From Pseudomonas sp. 7SR1 (GTDB lineage Bacteria > Pseudomonadota > Gammaproteobacteria > Pseudomonadales > Pseudomonadaceae): a stretch of DNA of 64,000 bases. The stretch is from positions 496,001 to 560,000 of the forward strand of contig NZ_LT707064.1 of NCBI RefSeq assembly GCF_900156465.1, read 5' to 3'. How positions within the stretch are numbered: position 1 is the stretch's first letter; the number at the start of each line of letters is the position of its first letter. Under the pieces are notes generated by a model, which saw only the letters and a list, made by a program, of their open reading frames with translations, was not told the origin of the DNA and made no database searches. Both the position numbers and the translations under genes were made by a program. This document shows positions 54,939 to 64,000 of the stretch, piece by piece.

Positions 54939-54967
54939 TGTGGCAAGGGATTTATCCCCTCGCCACA
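54939..54967. repeat. Extragenic palindrome, TGTGGC family
   Basis: TGTGGCAAGGG, ATTTATC loop, CCCTCGCCACA, one mismatch; just beyond the glutathione peroxidase stop. Confidence 0.65.
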
Positions 54968-54985
54968 ATGTTGTCGTGCCTGGCT

Positions 54986-55468
54986 TCAACCCAGGGCTTT
55001 TTCGATGGCCTGGATCACCGTGGGATCATCCGGTGCGGTGCGTGGCGAGAAACGCGCCAGCACGCGACCGTCCTTGCCCAGCAGGAACTTCTCGAAATTC
55101 CAGGTGATGTCGCCGGGAAACTCCGCCCCCTCGCCGGCCAACAGGCGGTACAACTGGTGGCGGTCGGGACCGTTCACGTCCAGCTTGCTGGACAGCGGGA
55201 AGGTCACGCCATAGTTGAGGCTGCAGAATGCCTGGATTTCCTGCTCGGTCCCCGGTTCTTGCCCGGCGAACTGATTGCACGGCAGGCCCAGCACACTGAA
55301 CCCCTTGTCCTTGTATTGCTGGTAGAGATTCTCCAGCGCCGCGTACTGAGGCGTCAGGCCACATTTGGAGGCGACGTTGACCACCAGCACGACATGCCCC
55401 TTGAAGGGTGCCAGCGCCAGCTCCTGACCATCCAGGGCTTTGAGTTTAAGGTCGTGGAAAGCACTCAT
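54986..55468 (-). CDS. Glutathione peroxidase (cysteine type)
   Basis: 160 residues. Catalytic Cys in VNVASKCGLTPQYAALE, then LGLPCNQFAGQEPG (Gln) and WNFEKFLLG (Trp, Asn). Cytoplasmic. Cys in place of Sec and likely thioredoxin-dependent (known for many bacterial homologues). Confidence 0.94.
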   Translation of the reverse strand: MSAFHDLKLKALDGQELALAPFKGHVVLVVNVASKCGLTPQYAALENLYQQYKDKGFSVLGLPCNQFAGQEPGTEQEIQAFCSLNYGVTFPLSSKLDVNGPDRHQLYRLLAGEGAEFPGDITWNFEKFLLGKDGRVLARFSPRTAPDDPTVIQAIEKALG

Positions 55469-55523
55469 GACGAACTCCAGGTTTACCGATCTTTCGAAAC
55501 AGCCATGGACGATGCTACCGACA

Positions 55524-55549
55524 AAAAAGGCGCCACGGGGCGCCTTTTT
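55524..55549. terminator. Terminator after slyD
   Basis: AAAAAGGCGCC, ACGG, GGCGCCTTTTT; 27 bases beyond the slyD stop on the minus strand. Confidence 0.85.
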
Positions 55550-55575
55550 CGTTTCATTTGAGCGTAGCGCAGAAA

Positions 55576-56061
55576 TCAGTGGTGATGGCCGCCTTCACCA
55601 TGGACGTGACCATGGGCGATTTCTTCCTGGCTGGCGTCACGGATGTCAACGATCTTGACCTTGAAGTTCAAGCGCTGACCGGCCAGTGGATGGTTGCCGT
55701 CAACAGTGACGTCGTCGCCTTCCAGGTCACGAATGGTGACGATCTGCATCTGGCCATCGGGCGCCGATGCGTGGAACTGCATGCCCACTTCCAGCTCGTC
55801 CACACCTTCGAACATGCTGCGGCTCAGGGTGCTGACCAGCTCGGCGGAGTACTCGCCATAGGCGTCTTCCGGTTCAACGGCAACGTTCAGCTCGTCACCG
55901 GTGGTTTTGCCTTCCAGGGCTTTTTCCAGGCCCGGGATGATATTGCCTGCACCATGCAGGTAGACCAGCGGAGCGCCGCCGGCAGAGCTGTCGATGACCT
56001 CACCAGCGTCGTTGGTCAGGGTATAGTCGATGGAGACAGCCTTATTGGCGGCGATCAGCAT
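55576..56061 (-). CDS. slyD: SlyD-type FKBP peptidyl-prolyl isomerase
   Basis: 161 residues from ATG 56061 (MLIAANKAVSIDYTL). FKBP halves VYLHGAGNIIPGLEKALEG and VDGNHPLAGQRLNF with the insert-in-flap chaperone domain between; C-terminal His-rich HGHVHGEGGHHH binds metal, shorter than in E. coli SlyD. A longer frame upstream is rejected, as it overlaps the divergent DUF3565 gene. Confidence 0.94.
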   Translation of the reverse strand: MLIAANKAVSIDYTLTNDAGEVIDSSAGGAPLVYLHGAGNIIPGLEKALEGKTTGDELNVAVEPEDAYGEYSAELVSTLSRSMFEGVDELEVGMQFHASAPDGQMQIVTIRDLEGDDVTVDGNHPLAGQRLNFKVKIVDIRDASQEEIAHGHVHGEGGHHH

Positions 56062-56368
56062 GGGGCGAGACCTTTTGCATAAGAATGAAGAACGGACAAG
56101 TCTAAACAAGGATTTGCCCGAAAGCGAACGGAACCCGGACAAACGGGCTCGTTCGAACAGACCGACGGTCACCGGTTTCCATCAGGACGAGGATGGGCAC
56201 TGGGTAGTCGAGCTGTCCTGCGGGCACACCCAGCATCTGCGCCACCAGCCACCGTGGCAGGCCCGGGCCTGGGTCCTGGACGCCGCGCAACGTATTGAAA
56301 AAATAGGCCAGCCCTTTGATTGCGGCTGGTGCGCGCAGGCCCCCGTTAGCGATAACCTTGGCGACTGA
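56060..56368 (+). CDS. DUF3565 family protein
   Basis: About 102 residues if ATG 56060 is used; start uncertain. Core VTGFHQDEDGHWVVELSCGH, RHQPPWQARAWVLD and FDCGWC, with conserved Cys/His that could bind zinc. Function unknown. The start overlaps the slyD start by two bases on the other strand. Confidence 0.8.
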   Translation: MGRDLLHKNEERTSLNKDLPESERNPDKRARSNRPTVTGFHQDEDGHWVVELSCGHTQHLRHQPPWQARAWVLDAAQRIEKIGQPFDCGWCAQAPVSDNLGD

Positions 56369-56421
56369 ATTCGACGGTAGACACAGACCGCGCCCTTGCC
56401 ATGCACCCTTAGAGAATCCGC

Positions 56422-58521
56422 ATGCAAACTTTTTTTATCGCGCCCACCGACTTTGGTGTGGGTCTGACCTCCATCAGCCTCGGGCTGGTGCGTACCCTTG
56501 AACGGGCCGGGCTGAAAGTCGGCTTTTTCAAACCCATTGCCCAGCCTCACCCCGGCGACACCGGACCGGAACGCTCCACCGAACTGGTGGCCCGCACTCA
56601 CGGTCTCAAGCCGCCCCATCCCCTGGGCCTGGCCCATGTCGAACGGATGCTCGGCGACGGCCAGCTCGACGAACTGCTGGAAGAGATCATCACCCTTTAC
56701 CAGCAGGCCGCGATCGGCAAGGACGTCCTGGTGGTGGAAGGCATGGTCCCGACCCGCAGCGCCAGTTACGCCGCCCGGGTCAACCTGCACCTGGCCAAGA
56801 GCCTGGACGCCGAGGTCATCCTGGTGTCGGCCCCGGAGAACGAAGTACTGACCGAGCTTTCCGGGCGGGTGGAGTTGCAGGCACAGCTGTTCGGCGGCCC
56901 CAAGGATCCGAAGGTCCTCGGGGTGATCCTGAACAAGGTCCGCACCGATGAAAGCATCGAGGCGTTTTCCGCGCGCCTGAAGGAACATTCGCCCTTGCTG
57001 CGCAGCGGCGACTTCCGCCTGCTGGGCTGCATTCCGTTCCGGCCGGAACTCAACGCCCCGCGCACCCGCGACGTGGCCGACCTGATGGGCGCGCAGGTGC
57101 TCAACGCCGGCGACTACGAAACCCGGCGCATGAGCAACATCATCATTTGCGCCCGCACCATGCGCAACACGGTGGAATTGCTCAAGCCCGGCGTACTGGT
57201 GGTGACTCCCGGCGATCGCGACGACATCATCCTGGCCGTGAGCCTGGCGGCTATCAACGGCGTGCCCCTGGCCGGCCTGCTGCTGACCAGCGACACCCTG
57301 CCAGACCCGCGCATCATGGACCTGTGCCGAGGCGCCTTGCAGGCCGGCCTGCCGGTGCTGTCGGTCAGTACCGGCTCCTATGACACCGCCAACCTGCTCA
57401 ACAGCCTGAACAAGGAAATCCCGATCGATGACCGCGAACGCGCGGAAATCATCACCGATTTCGTCGCCAGCCACCTGGATGCCCAGTGGCTGCACCAGCG
57501 CTGTGGCACGCCACGGGAAATGCGCCTGTCCCCCGCCGTGTTCCGCTACCAACTGATCCAGCGCGCCCAGGCCGCCAACAAGCGCATCGTGCTGCCGGAA
57601 GGCAGCGAGCCGCTGACCGTACAGGCCGCCGCCATTTGCCAGGCCCGGGGCATCGCCCGTTGCGTGCTGCTGGCCAAGCCGGCCGACGTCGAGGCGGTAG
57701 CCCGTGCCCAGGGCATCGAACTGCCGCCGGGGCTGGAGATTCTTGATCCGGACGCGATTCGCGAGCGCTACGTCGAACCGATGGTCAGCCTGCGCAAGAG
57801 CAAGAGCCTGAACGCACCGATGGCCGAGCAGCAGTTGGAAGACACCGTGGTGATCGGCACCATGATGCTGGCCCTGGATGAAGTGGACGGGCTGGTTTCC
57901 GGCGTGATCCATTCCACCGCCAATACCATCCGCCCGGCCTTGCAGTTGATCAAGACTGCGCCCGGCTGCTCTCTGGTGTCCTCGGTGTTCTTCATGCTGT
58001 TTCCCGAAGAAGTGCTGGTCTATGGCGACTGCGTGATGAACCCGCACCCCAGTGCGGCGGAGCTGGCGGAGATTGCCTTGCAAAGCGCCGATTCGGCCGC
58101 CGCGTTCGGCATCACCCCGCGGGTGGCGATGCTCAGCTATTCCAGCGGCGAGTCGGCCAGCGGCGAGGAAGTGGAGAAGGTCCGCGAAGCCACGTTGCTG
58201 GCCCATGAGGCGCAGCATGGCTTGCTGATCGACGGACCGTTGCAGTACGACGCCGCCGCCAACGAAGCCGTGGCGCGGCAACTGGCGCCCAACAGCCAGG
58301 TGGCCGGCCGTGCGACGGTGTTCATCTTCCCAGACCTCAACACCGGCAACACCACCCACAAGGCCGTTCAGCGCAGCGCCGATTGCGTCAGCCTCGGCCC
58401 CATGCTGCAAGGCCTGCGCAAACCGGTGAACGACTTGCCTCGCGGCGCCCAGGTCGATGACATCGTGTACACCATCGCCCTGACCGCCATCCAGGCCGCC
58501 AACCGACCCATGGATATCTAA
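56422..58521 (+). CDS. pta: Phosphate acetyltransferase
   Basis: 699 residues. Interconverts acetyl-CoA and acetyl phosphate. N-terminal BioD-like P-loop part (APTDFGVGLTSISLG), DRTGG middle domain (near 220-340) and the C-terminal PTA domain with KRIVLPEGSEPLTVQAA, DEVDGLVSGVIHSTANTIRP and MLSYSSGESASG. The long form is as in E. coli Pta. No ackA directly adjacent; an acyltransferase follows immediately. Confidence 0.96.
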   Translation: MQTFFIAPTDFGVGLTSISLGLVRTLERAGLKVGFFKPIAQPHPGDTGPERSTELVARTHGLKPPHPLGLAHVERMLGDGQLDELLEEIITLYQQAAIGKDVLVVEGMVPTRSASYAARVNLHLAKSLDAEVILVSAPENEVLTELSGRVELQAQLFGGPKDPKVLGVILNKVRTDESIEAFSARLKEHSPLLRSGDFRLLGCIPFRPELNAPRTRDVADLMGAQVLNAGDYETRRMSNIIICARTMRNTVELLKPGVLVVTPGDRDDIILAVSLAAINGVPLAGLLLTSDTLPDPRIMDLCRGALQAGLPVLSVSTGSYDTANLLNSLNKEIPIDDRERAEIITDFVASHLDAQWLHQRCGTPREMRLSPAVFRYQLIQRAQAANKRIVLPEGSEPLTVQAAAICQARGIARCVLLAKPADVEAVARAQGIELPPGLEILDPDAIRERYVEPMVSLRKSKSLNAPMAEQQLEDTVVIGTMMLALDEVDGLVSGVIHSTANTIRPALQLIKTAPGCSLVSSVFFMLFPEEVLVYGDCVMNPHPSAAELAEIALQSADSAAAFGITPRVAMLSYSSGESASGEEVEKVREATLLAHEAQHGLLIDGPLQYDAAANEAVARQLAPNSQVAGRATVFIFPDLNTGNTTHKAVQRSADCVSLGPMLQGLRKPVNDLPRGAQVDDIVYTIALTAIQAANRPMDI

Positions 58522-59430
58522 ATGCTGGACTTTCTGCCCGCCCCCTTGCGGGGCGTCATCGCTTCACTGCTGTTGGCCCTGAACACCGTCGTGTGCTGCA
58601 CGCCGCTGTTCATCGTGGCGATCTTCAAGTTGCTGTTGCCCTTCCCCGCCGCCCAGCGCCTTACCGACTGGCTGATGAGCCATATCCACGAGGCCTGGAT
58701 CAGCAACAACAAGGGCTGGATGAACCTGCTGCGCCGTACCCGCTGGCACCTCAGCGGCCTGGAAGGCCTGGACTACCAGCATTCCTACCTGATCACCAGC
58801 AATCACCAGAGCTGGGTCGACATCATGGTGCTGCAATACGTGCTGAACCGGCGGATCCGCCCGTTGAAGTTCTTTCTCAAGCAGGAGCTGATCTGGGTGC
58901 CGGTGATCGGCCTGGCCTGGTGGGCCCTGGGCTTTCCCTTCATGAAGCGCTACTCCAAGGCGTACCTGGAGAAGCATCCGGAAAAGAAAGGCAAGGACCT
59001 GGAAACCACTCGCAAGACTTGCGCGAAGTTTCGCAACAACCCCGTGGGCATTTTCAACTTCGTCGAAGGCACACGCTTCACCGAAGGCAAGCATGCCCAG
59101 CAACAGTCACCGTTTCGCTACCTGCTCAAACCCAAGGCCGGAGGCATTGCATTCGTGCTCGACGCCATGGGCGAGCAACTGGAATCGATCATCAACGTAA
59201 CCATTCACTACCCCGGCGGTCGTCCGGGATTCTGGGACCTGCTGTGCGGCAAGGTTGGGGAAGTGGTGGTGCATTTCCAGGAGCTGAAGCTACCGCCGCA
59301 ATTCATCGGCAAGAGCTACGACCAGGACGGCGCCTATCGCCTGGAGTTCCAGGGCTGGATCAACCAGCTGTGGCAGGACAAGGACGCGTTGCTCGAACAG
59401 ATGCACCACGAGTATCCCGGCAAGTCTTGA
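58522..59430 (+). CDS. Lysophospholipid acyltransferase (YihG-like)
   Basis: 302 residues. Acyltransferase motifs SNHQSWVDIM (HX4D) and NFVEGTRFTEGKH (substrate site), with a membrane segment at the N-terminus (LLLALNTVVCCTPLFIVAIF). Resembles E. coli YihG, which acylates lysophosphatidic acid. It starts at the base after the pta stop, so it is co-transcribed with pta. Confidence 0.9.
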   Translation: MLDFLPAPLRGVIASLLLALNTVVCCTPLFIVAIFKLLLPFPAAQRLTDWLMSHIHEAWISNNKGWMNLLRRTRWHLSGLEGLDYQHSYLITSNHQSWVDIMVLQYVLNRRIRPLKFFLKQELIWVPVIGLAWWALGFPFMKRYSKAYLEKHPEKKGKDLETTRKTCAKFRNNPVGIFNFVEGTRFTEGKHAQQQSPFRYLLKPKAGGIAFVLDAMGEQLESIINVTIHYPGGRPGFWDLLCGKVGEVVVHFQELKLPPQFIGKSYDQDGAYRLEFQGWINQLWQDKDALLEQMHHEYPGKS

Positions 59431-59444
59431 GGTGTCGGTACGGG

Positions 59445-59544
59445 CCTCATCGCGAGCAAGTTCGCTCCACAGGTGATGTGGGATGAGTTCCGGTACTGTG
59501 TCCGCTGCTCCCCTGTGGGAGCGAGCTTGCTCGCGATAGCGTCC
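59445..59544. repeat. REPIN
   Basis: CATCGCGAGCAAGTTCGCTC and inverted GGAGCGAGCTTGCTCGCGAT, about 45 bases apart. Confidence 0.8.
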
Positions 59545-59554
59545 TTCGACAATA

Positions 59555-59587
59555 AAAAAGCCCGCAGATGATCACTCATCTGCGGGC
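59555..59587. terminator. Terminator after cysNC (shared with the acyltransferase)
   Basis: GCCCGCAGATGA, TCAC, TCATCTGCGGGC; the minus strand has a six-T run. Confidence 0.85.
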
Positions 59588-59629
59588 CTTTGCTTGCCGC
59601 TTGAAGCTAGAAGCTCACAGCGACTTGCC

Positions 59630-61528
59630 TTAGATCGCCCCACGCTTGCGCAGCAGATCCAGCACCTGCTTGACACCCTCTTCCAGGGTCAGCGCCTGGG
59701 TGTCGATCACCAGGTCGGCATCCAGCGGCACGTCATACGGGAAGGACTCGCCGGGAATATTGTCGCCAGCGGCGGCGTACAGCCCCTGCGGATCACGCTG
59801 GGCACACACTGTCGGCGAAGCCTGGACATAGACCGTCAGCAGACGATCACGCCCGATCAGGTCCTTGGCCTGCTCACGCCCTTCGGCACTCGGCGCAACG
59901 AACGCGGCGAGGGTCAACAGGCCGGCTTCGTTGAACTGCCGGGCGACGTGGGCCGCACGGCGCCAGTTCTCGGTGCGCCCGGCACGGTCCTGTGGCAGGC
60001 CCTTGTTCAGGTCATGACGCAGGTTCTGGCCATCGAGCACGAACACCGCACGCCCCATGTCGAACAACTTGCGCTCCACCGCATAGGCCAGGGTGCTCTT
60101 GCCAGCGCCGGACAGGCCGCTGAACAGCACCGTGGCCGGTTGCTGGCCGAAGCGTTGGGTGCGCTCTTCCACCGACACATGGGCCAGCTTGCCGTGGTGC
60201 GTGCTGCTGCCGTGGGTCAGCGGCTGGGCGACGATCATGCCGGCACCGACCGTGCCATTGGTCAAACGATCGATGACGATGAACGCGCCGGTGGTGCGGT
60301 TGCTCTCGTAGCCGTCCAGGGCGATCGGCGCGTCCAGCGCGATTTTCACCTTGCCGATTTCGTTGAGCTGCAAGGCACTGGCCGGCCCTTCTTCCAGGGT
60401 ATTCACATCGACCCGGTTGACGATGCTGGCAATCGAGCCAGGCACATAACTGGTGGCGCGCTTGATGTCGTATTTCTTGCCGGGCAGCATCGGCTCCTCG
60501 GCCATCCATACCAGCATCGCTTCGAAGCTGTCGGTGACCGGCGGAACGTTGTCGGCATGCACCAGCAGGTCGCCACGGGAGATGTCGATCTCGTCTTCCA
60601 TGGTCAGCGTCACGGCCTGGCCGGGGCCGGCGTGTTCCAGCTCGCCCTCGAAGGTGACGATGGATTTCACGCGGCTGCTCTTGCCCGATGGCAGCACCAC
60701 CACTTCGTCGCCCTTGTGCACGATGCCGCTGGCCAGGGTGCCGGCGAAACCGCGGAAGTTCAGGTTCGGACGGTTGACGTACTGCACCGGGAAACGCAGG
60801 TCGGTGAAGTTGCGGTCGCCCGCCACTTCCACGGTTTCGAGGATCTCCATCAGCGACTGGCCGGTGTACCACGGCGAGCGCTCGGACTTGTTCACCACGT
60901 TATCGCCCTTGAGGGCGGACATGGGCACGAAATGCAAGGTGGTGGGCTTCATCTTCAAGCCCTCGGCGAACTTCAGGTAGTCGGCCTTGATCGACTCGAA
61001 CACACCCTGGTCGAAGTCCTTGAGGTCCATCTTGTTGATGGCCACGACGATGTGCTTGATGCCCAGCAGCGAGGCGATGAAGCTGTGGCGACGGGTCTGG
61101 GTCTGCACGCCGTAGCGGGCGTCCACCAGGATGATCGCCAGGTCACAGGTGGAAGCACCGGTGGCCATGTTGCGGGTGTACTGCTCATGGCCGGGAGTGT
61201 CGGCGATGATGAACTTGCGCTTGGCGGTAGAGAAATAGCGGTACGCGACATCGATGGTGATGCCTTGCTCGCGCTCGGCCTGCAGGCCATCGACCAGCAG
61301 TGCCAGGTCGATATCGTCACCGGTGGTGCCGACTTTCTTCGAATCGCGGGTGATGGCTTCCAGGTGATCCTCGTAGATCATCTTGGAGTCGTGCAGCAGG
61401 CGCCCGATCAGGGTGCTCTTGCCGTCGTCGACGTTGCCGCAGGTCAGGAAACGCAGCAGTTCCTTGCGCTCGTGCTGGCCCAGGTAGGCGAGGATGTCCT
61501 CGCTGATCAAATCAGATTGGTGCGACAT
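59630..61528 (-). CDS. cysNC: Bifunctional sulfate adenylyltransferase subunit 1 / adenylylsulfate kinase
   Basis: 632 residues. Residues 20-430 form the GTPase subunit of ATP sulfurylase ([40 protein letters not shown]); residues 455-632 form APS kinase ([29 protein letters not shown]). Fused CysN-CysC is usual in Pseudomonas. Makes PAPS from sulfate with CysD. Nine bases after cysD. Confidence 0.97.
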   Translation of the reverse strand: MSHQSDLISEDILAYLGQHERKELLRFLTCGNVDDGKSTLIGRLLHDSKMIYEDHLEAITRDSKKVGTTGDDIDLALLVDGLQAEREQGITIDVAYRYFSTAKRKFIIADTPGHEQYTRNMATGASTCDLAIILVDARYGVQTQTRRHSFIASLLGIKHIVVAINKMDLKDFDQGVFESIKADYLKFAEGLKMKPTTLHFVPMSALKGDNVVNKSERSPWYTGQSLMEILETVEVAGDRNFTDLRFPVQYVNRPNLNFRGFAGTLASGIVHKGDEVVVLPSGKSSRVKSIVTFEGELEHAGPGQAVTLTMEDEIDISRGDLLVHADNVPPVTDSFEAMLVWMAEEPMLPGKKYDIKRATSYVPGSIASIVNRVDVNTLEEGPASALQLNEIGKVKIALDAPIALDGYESNRTTGAFIVIDRLTNGTVGAGMIVAQPLTHGSSTHHGKLAHVSVEERTQRFGQQPATVLFSGLSGAGKSTLAYAVERKLFDMGRAVFVLDGQNLRHDLNKGLPQDRAGRTENWRRAAHVARQFNEAGLLTLAAFVAPSAEGREQAKDLIGRDRLLTVYVQASPTVCAQRDPQGLYAAAGDNIPGESFPYDVPLDADLVIDTQALTLEEGVKQVLDLLRKRGAI

Positions 61529-61537
61529 GACAACCCC

Positions 61538-62455
61538 TTAGAAATAACCCTGACGTTTCTTGTCTTCCATCGAGCCTGCGCCATCGTGGTCGATGACCCG
61601 GCCCTGGCGCTCGGAAGTTCGCGTCAGGAGCATTTCCTGAATGATGTCCGTCAGGCTCTCGGCCTCGGACTCCACCGCGCCCGTCAACGGGTAGCAGCCA
61701 AGGGTACGGAAACGCACTTTCTTCTTGACGATGCGGGCCTTTTCTTCCTCGGACAGGTGCTCGAGGATGCGCTCGTCGTCGATCATGATCAGCGTGCCGT
61801 TCTTCTCGATCACTTCGCGCTCGGCGGCGAAGTACAGCGGCACGATCGGGATGCCTTCGAGGTAGATGTACTGCCAGATGTCCAGTTCGGTCCAGTTCGA
61901 CAGGGGGAACACGCGGATCGATTCGCCCTTGTTGACCTTGCCGTTGTAGACGTTCCACAGCTCGGGACGCTGGTTCTTCGGGTCCCAGCGATGCTTGCTG
62001 TCGCGGAACGAGTACACGCGCTCCTTGGCGCGGGACTTTTCTTCGTCGCGACGGGCACCGCCGAACGCGGCGTCGAAACCATACTTGTCCAACGCCTGCT
62101 TCAGGCCCTGGGTCTTCATGATGTCGGTGTGCTTGGCACTGCCGTGGGTGAACGGGTTGATGCCCTGCGCCACGCCATCCGGGTTCACATGAGTGATCAG
62201 CTCCAGGCCCAGCTCTTCGACCATGCGGTCGCGGAACTTGTACATTTCCTGGAATTTCCAGCGGGTGTCGACGTGCATCACCGGAAACGGCAGCTTGCCG
62301 GGAAAAAACGCCTTGCGTGCCAGGTGCAGCATCACGGCGGAATCTTTACCGATGGAGTACAGCATCACCGGGTTATCGAACTCGGCGGCCACCTCGCGGA
62401 TGATGTGGATGCTTTCCGCCTCCAGCTGTTTCAGATGCGTCAGTTTGTCGACCAT
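61538..62455 (-). CDS. cysD: Sulfate adenylyltransferase subunit 2
   Basis: 305 residues. PP-loop ATPase motif [31 protein letters not shown] and [20 protein letters not shown] are CysD hallmarks. Adenylates sulfate to APS, driven by the CysN GTPase. First gene of cysD-cysNC. Confidence 0.97.
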   Translation of the reverse strand: MVDKLTHLKQLEAESIHIIREVAAEFDNPVMLYSIGKDSAVMLHLARKAFFPGKLPFPVMHVDTRWKFQEMYKFRDRMVEELGLELITHVNPDGVAQGINPFTHGSAKHTDIMKTQGLKQALDKYGFDAAFGGARRDEEKSRAKERVYSFRDSKHRWDPKNQRPELWNVYNGKVNKGESIRVFPLSNWTELDIWQYIYLEGIPIVPLYFAAEREVIEKNGTLIMIDDERILEHLSEEEKARIVKKKVRFRTLGCYPLTGAVESEAESLTDIIQEMLLTRTSERQGRVIDHDGAGSMEDKKRQGYF

Positions 62456-62600
62456 GGCTACTCACGAAAACTTTCTTATGAACGGCCAGCGGGCCGTGTT
62501 CGAGCGAGGAATCCTAGCACAGCGACCTCTTCTAATCAGGGCGCCAACTAGATCGAAACAGCATATGGATATGCCTGGTGGTTCGGCCGCTATGGCTCTT

Positions 62601-62690
62601 TGTGGGAGCGAGCCTGCTCGCGATAGCGTGTGTTCAGGCGCATTAATGCTGGCTGATCCGCCGCTATCGCGAGCAAGCTCGCTCCCACCG
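62601..62690. repeat. REPIN
   Basis: GTGGGAGCGAGCCTGCTCGC and inverted GCGAGCAAGCTCGCTCCCAC: the best-preserved copy of the window. Confidence 0.85.
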
Positions 62691-62703
62691 TGGTTATAAG
62701 CAG

Positions 62704-63462
62704 TCAAATGGGATTCGGGCAGTCGATGAAGATGTGCTCCAGGGCAAACCGGCGTGCCAGGTAATCACCCAAGGCCTGGACGCCGTAGCGCTCGGTCGCG
62801 TGGTGCCCGGCGGCGATGAAGCTGATGCCGTTTTCCCGGGCGCTGTGGAACGTCTGCTCGGACGCTTCGCCGCTGAGGTACAGGTCGACCCCGGCCAACA
62901 CCGCCTGGTCGATATAGCCCTGGCCGCCTCCGGTGCACCAGCCGACCCGGCGGATCATCTGCTCGCCTTCGATCAGCAACGGCTCGCGCCCCATGACTTC
63001 CTGGACCTTGCGCGCGAAATCACGAGCCGTCATGGGTTCGGACAAGGAACCCACCAGCCCGACGACCTTGGGATTATCCGGGTCCAGTGGTCCTTCGACG
63101 GTGATGTCCAACTGACGGGCCAATTGCATGTTATTGCCAACGTCGGGGTGCAGGTCCAGCGGCAGATGATAGGCCAGCAGGCTGATGTCGTGCTTGAGCA
63201 AGGTCTTGAGCCGCCGCTGCTTCATCCCGGTGACGCAAGGGTTTTCGCCCTTCCAGAAGTAACCGTGGTGGACCAGCACCAGGTCGGCCTCGGCTTGCAC
63301 CGCGGCATCCAGCAGGGCCTGGCTGGCGGTGACGCCACTGACGATGCGCATCACCTGGGGCGAACCTTCTACTTGCAGGCCATTGGGGCAATAATCGGCG
63401 ATCCGGCTGCTCGCCAGGTAACGGTCCGCTTCTTCGACCAGGGTGCTCAGGGCTACGGCCAT
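62704..63462 (-). CDS. Nif3/YbgI-family dinuclear-metal hydrolase-like protein
   Basis: 252 residues. Metal ligands in LVLVHHGYFWKG, LLAYHLPLDLHPDVGNN and FIAAGHHATERYG. This is the DUF34/NIF3 family, proposed GTP cyclohydrolase-like. Start MAVALSTLVEEAD at 63462. Divergent from algW, a typical Pseudomonas arrangement. Confidence 0.92.
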   Translation of the reverse strand: MAVALSTLVEEADRYLASSRIADYCPNGLQVEGSPQVMRIVSGVTASQALLDAAVQAEADLVLVHHGYFWKGENPCVTGMKQRRLKTLLKHDISLLAYHLPLDLHPDVGNNMQLARQLDITVEGPLDPDNPKVVGLVGSLSEPMTARDFARKVQEVMGREPLLIEGEQMIRRVGWCTGGGQGYIDQAVLAGVDLYLSGEASEQTFHSARENGISFIAAGHHATERYGVQALGDYLARRFALEHIFIDCPNPI

Positions 63463-63568
63463 GAAAAGACTCCTAAATATCCCGTTCAGAGGCACGCGCG
63501 GCCTCGTATAATGCGCGACATTATGGGCGGTCTTATCCCGCCCGCAACCTTCGTAGGACGTGCTTAAT

Positions 63569-64000
63569 GCTCAAGGCGCTGCGTTTTTCCGGCTGGCCGC
63601 TGTTGGCTGGCGTGCTTGTCGCTCTACTGATTATCCAGCGCTACCCGGAATGGGTCGGCCTGCCAAGTCTTGACGTCAACCTGCAGCAGGCGCCGCAAAC
63701 CAAGGCCCTGCAGCAGGGCCCGGTGTCCTATGCCGATGCCGTGACCACCGCCGCGCCAGCCGTGGTCAACCTCTATACCACCAAGGTCGTCAACAAACCC
63801 AGCCATCCGCTGTTCGAAGACCCGCAGTTCCGGCGTTTCTTCGGCGACAACTCGCCCAAGCAGAAGCGCATGGAGTCGAGCCTGGGTTCGGGCGTCATCA
63901 TGAGTCCGGAAGGCTATATCCTGACCAACAACCACGTCACCAGCGGCGCCGACCAGATCGTGGTCGCCCTGAAGGATGGCCGTGAAACCCTGGCACGGGT
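63569..64000 (+). CDS. algW: DegS/HtrA-type serine protease AlgW, 5' part
   Basis: 144 residues visible. N-terminal membrane anchor ([16 protein letters not shown]), then the protease domain start [29 protein letters not shown] with the catalytic His. The rest, with Ser and PDZ domain, is beyond the right edge. AGGA precedes the start. In P. aeruginosa AlgW cleaves MucA, controlling AlgU and alginate. Assignment also rests on the Nif3 neighbour. Confidence 0.9.

Noticed and set aside
56182..58410. A 742-codon open frame opposite pta
   Set aside because: Composition (His, Gln, Gly rich) and complete overlap with pta mark it as antisense artefact.
59594..62551. A 985-codon open frame opposite cysNC and cysD
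   Set aside because: Shadow of two highly conserved genes; no domain or start signal.

Overview
The window is chromosomal DNA of a Pseudomonas, most likely of the P. fluorescens species complex. Evidence: high-GC codon use throughout; the cyo oxidase, hmgA-fahA-maiA, folM-folE-folX, trxB-cysZ and cysD-cysNC-Nif3-algW gene groups; Pseudomonas-restricted families such as DUF3509; and many intergenic REP/REPIN palindromes of the GGGAGCGAGCTTGCTCGCGA type. There is no rRNA, tRNA, CRISPR array, transposase or prophage. Both ends cut genes: a class III aminotransferase on the left and an AlgW-type protease on the right. Species assignment is inference.

Layout. 1-4.7 kb: partial aminotransferase, LysR regulator, a SatD-family/DUF3307 gene pair bracketed by two matched pairs of GTAGCC-N6-GGCTAC sites, a DUF72 gene and a conserved hypothetical. 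4.8-9.7 kb: cyoABCDE on the minus strand (cytochrome bo3 ubiquinol oxidase and heme O synthase). 10.4-14.2 kb: dsbB, then flavohemoglobin hmp divergent from its NO-responsive activator norR (fhpR), with three GT-N7-AC enhancer sites between them. 14.4-19.8 kb: cheV, a small exported protein, a YkgJ cysteine-cluster protein, a 2-hydroxyacid dehydrogenase, and an EamA exporter divergent from an AraC regulator. 19.8-23.8 kb: fecIRA ferric-citrate sensing and uptake. 23.9-28.3 kb: HPF/RaiA, DUF3509, PsiE, LexA-controlled yebG, a Glu/Leu/Phe/Val dehydrogenase and SirB1.

28.4-32.6 kb: homogentisate degradation (hmgA-fahA-maiA) divergent from the IclR regulator hmgR. 32.8-38.6 kb: MalT-like LuxR regulator with a DUF1302/DUF1329 pair. 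38.6-39.5 kb: gene-poor stretch with lower GC. 39.5-43.7 kb: AmpDh3-like amidase, an SDR, an alpha/beta hydrolase and class II aldolase with overlapping ends, and a flavodoxin. 43.9-47.9 kb: probable blue-light and pterin block (short LOV protein, PilZ-like protein, class-II-LitR-like MerR regulator, folM-folE-folX). 48.0-55.5 kb: DUF1244-HopJ, class III aminotransferase, trxB, cysZ, glycosyltransferase, old yellow enzyme, glutathione peroxidase. 55.6-64 kb: slyD, DUF3565, pta and an acyltransferase, sulfate-assimilation genes cysNC and cysD, a Nif3-family protein, algW.

The two loci most worth a second look are the SatD/DUF3307 pair and the LOV/LitR/folate block. The first combines a nucleotide-cyclase-like N-terminus, an HTH and a polytopic membrane partner with palindrome pairs of identical geometry on both sides. 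The second places a putative photoreceptor beside a MerR regulator whose cobalamin-ligand position appears lost.
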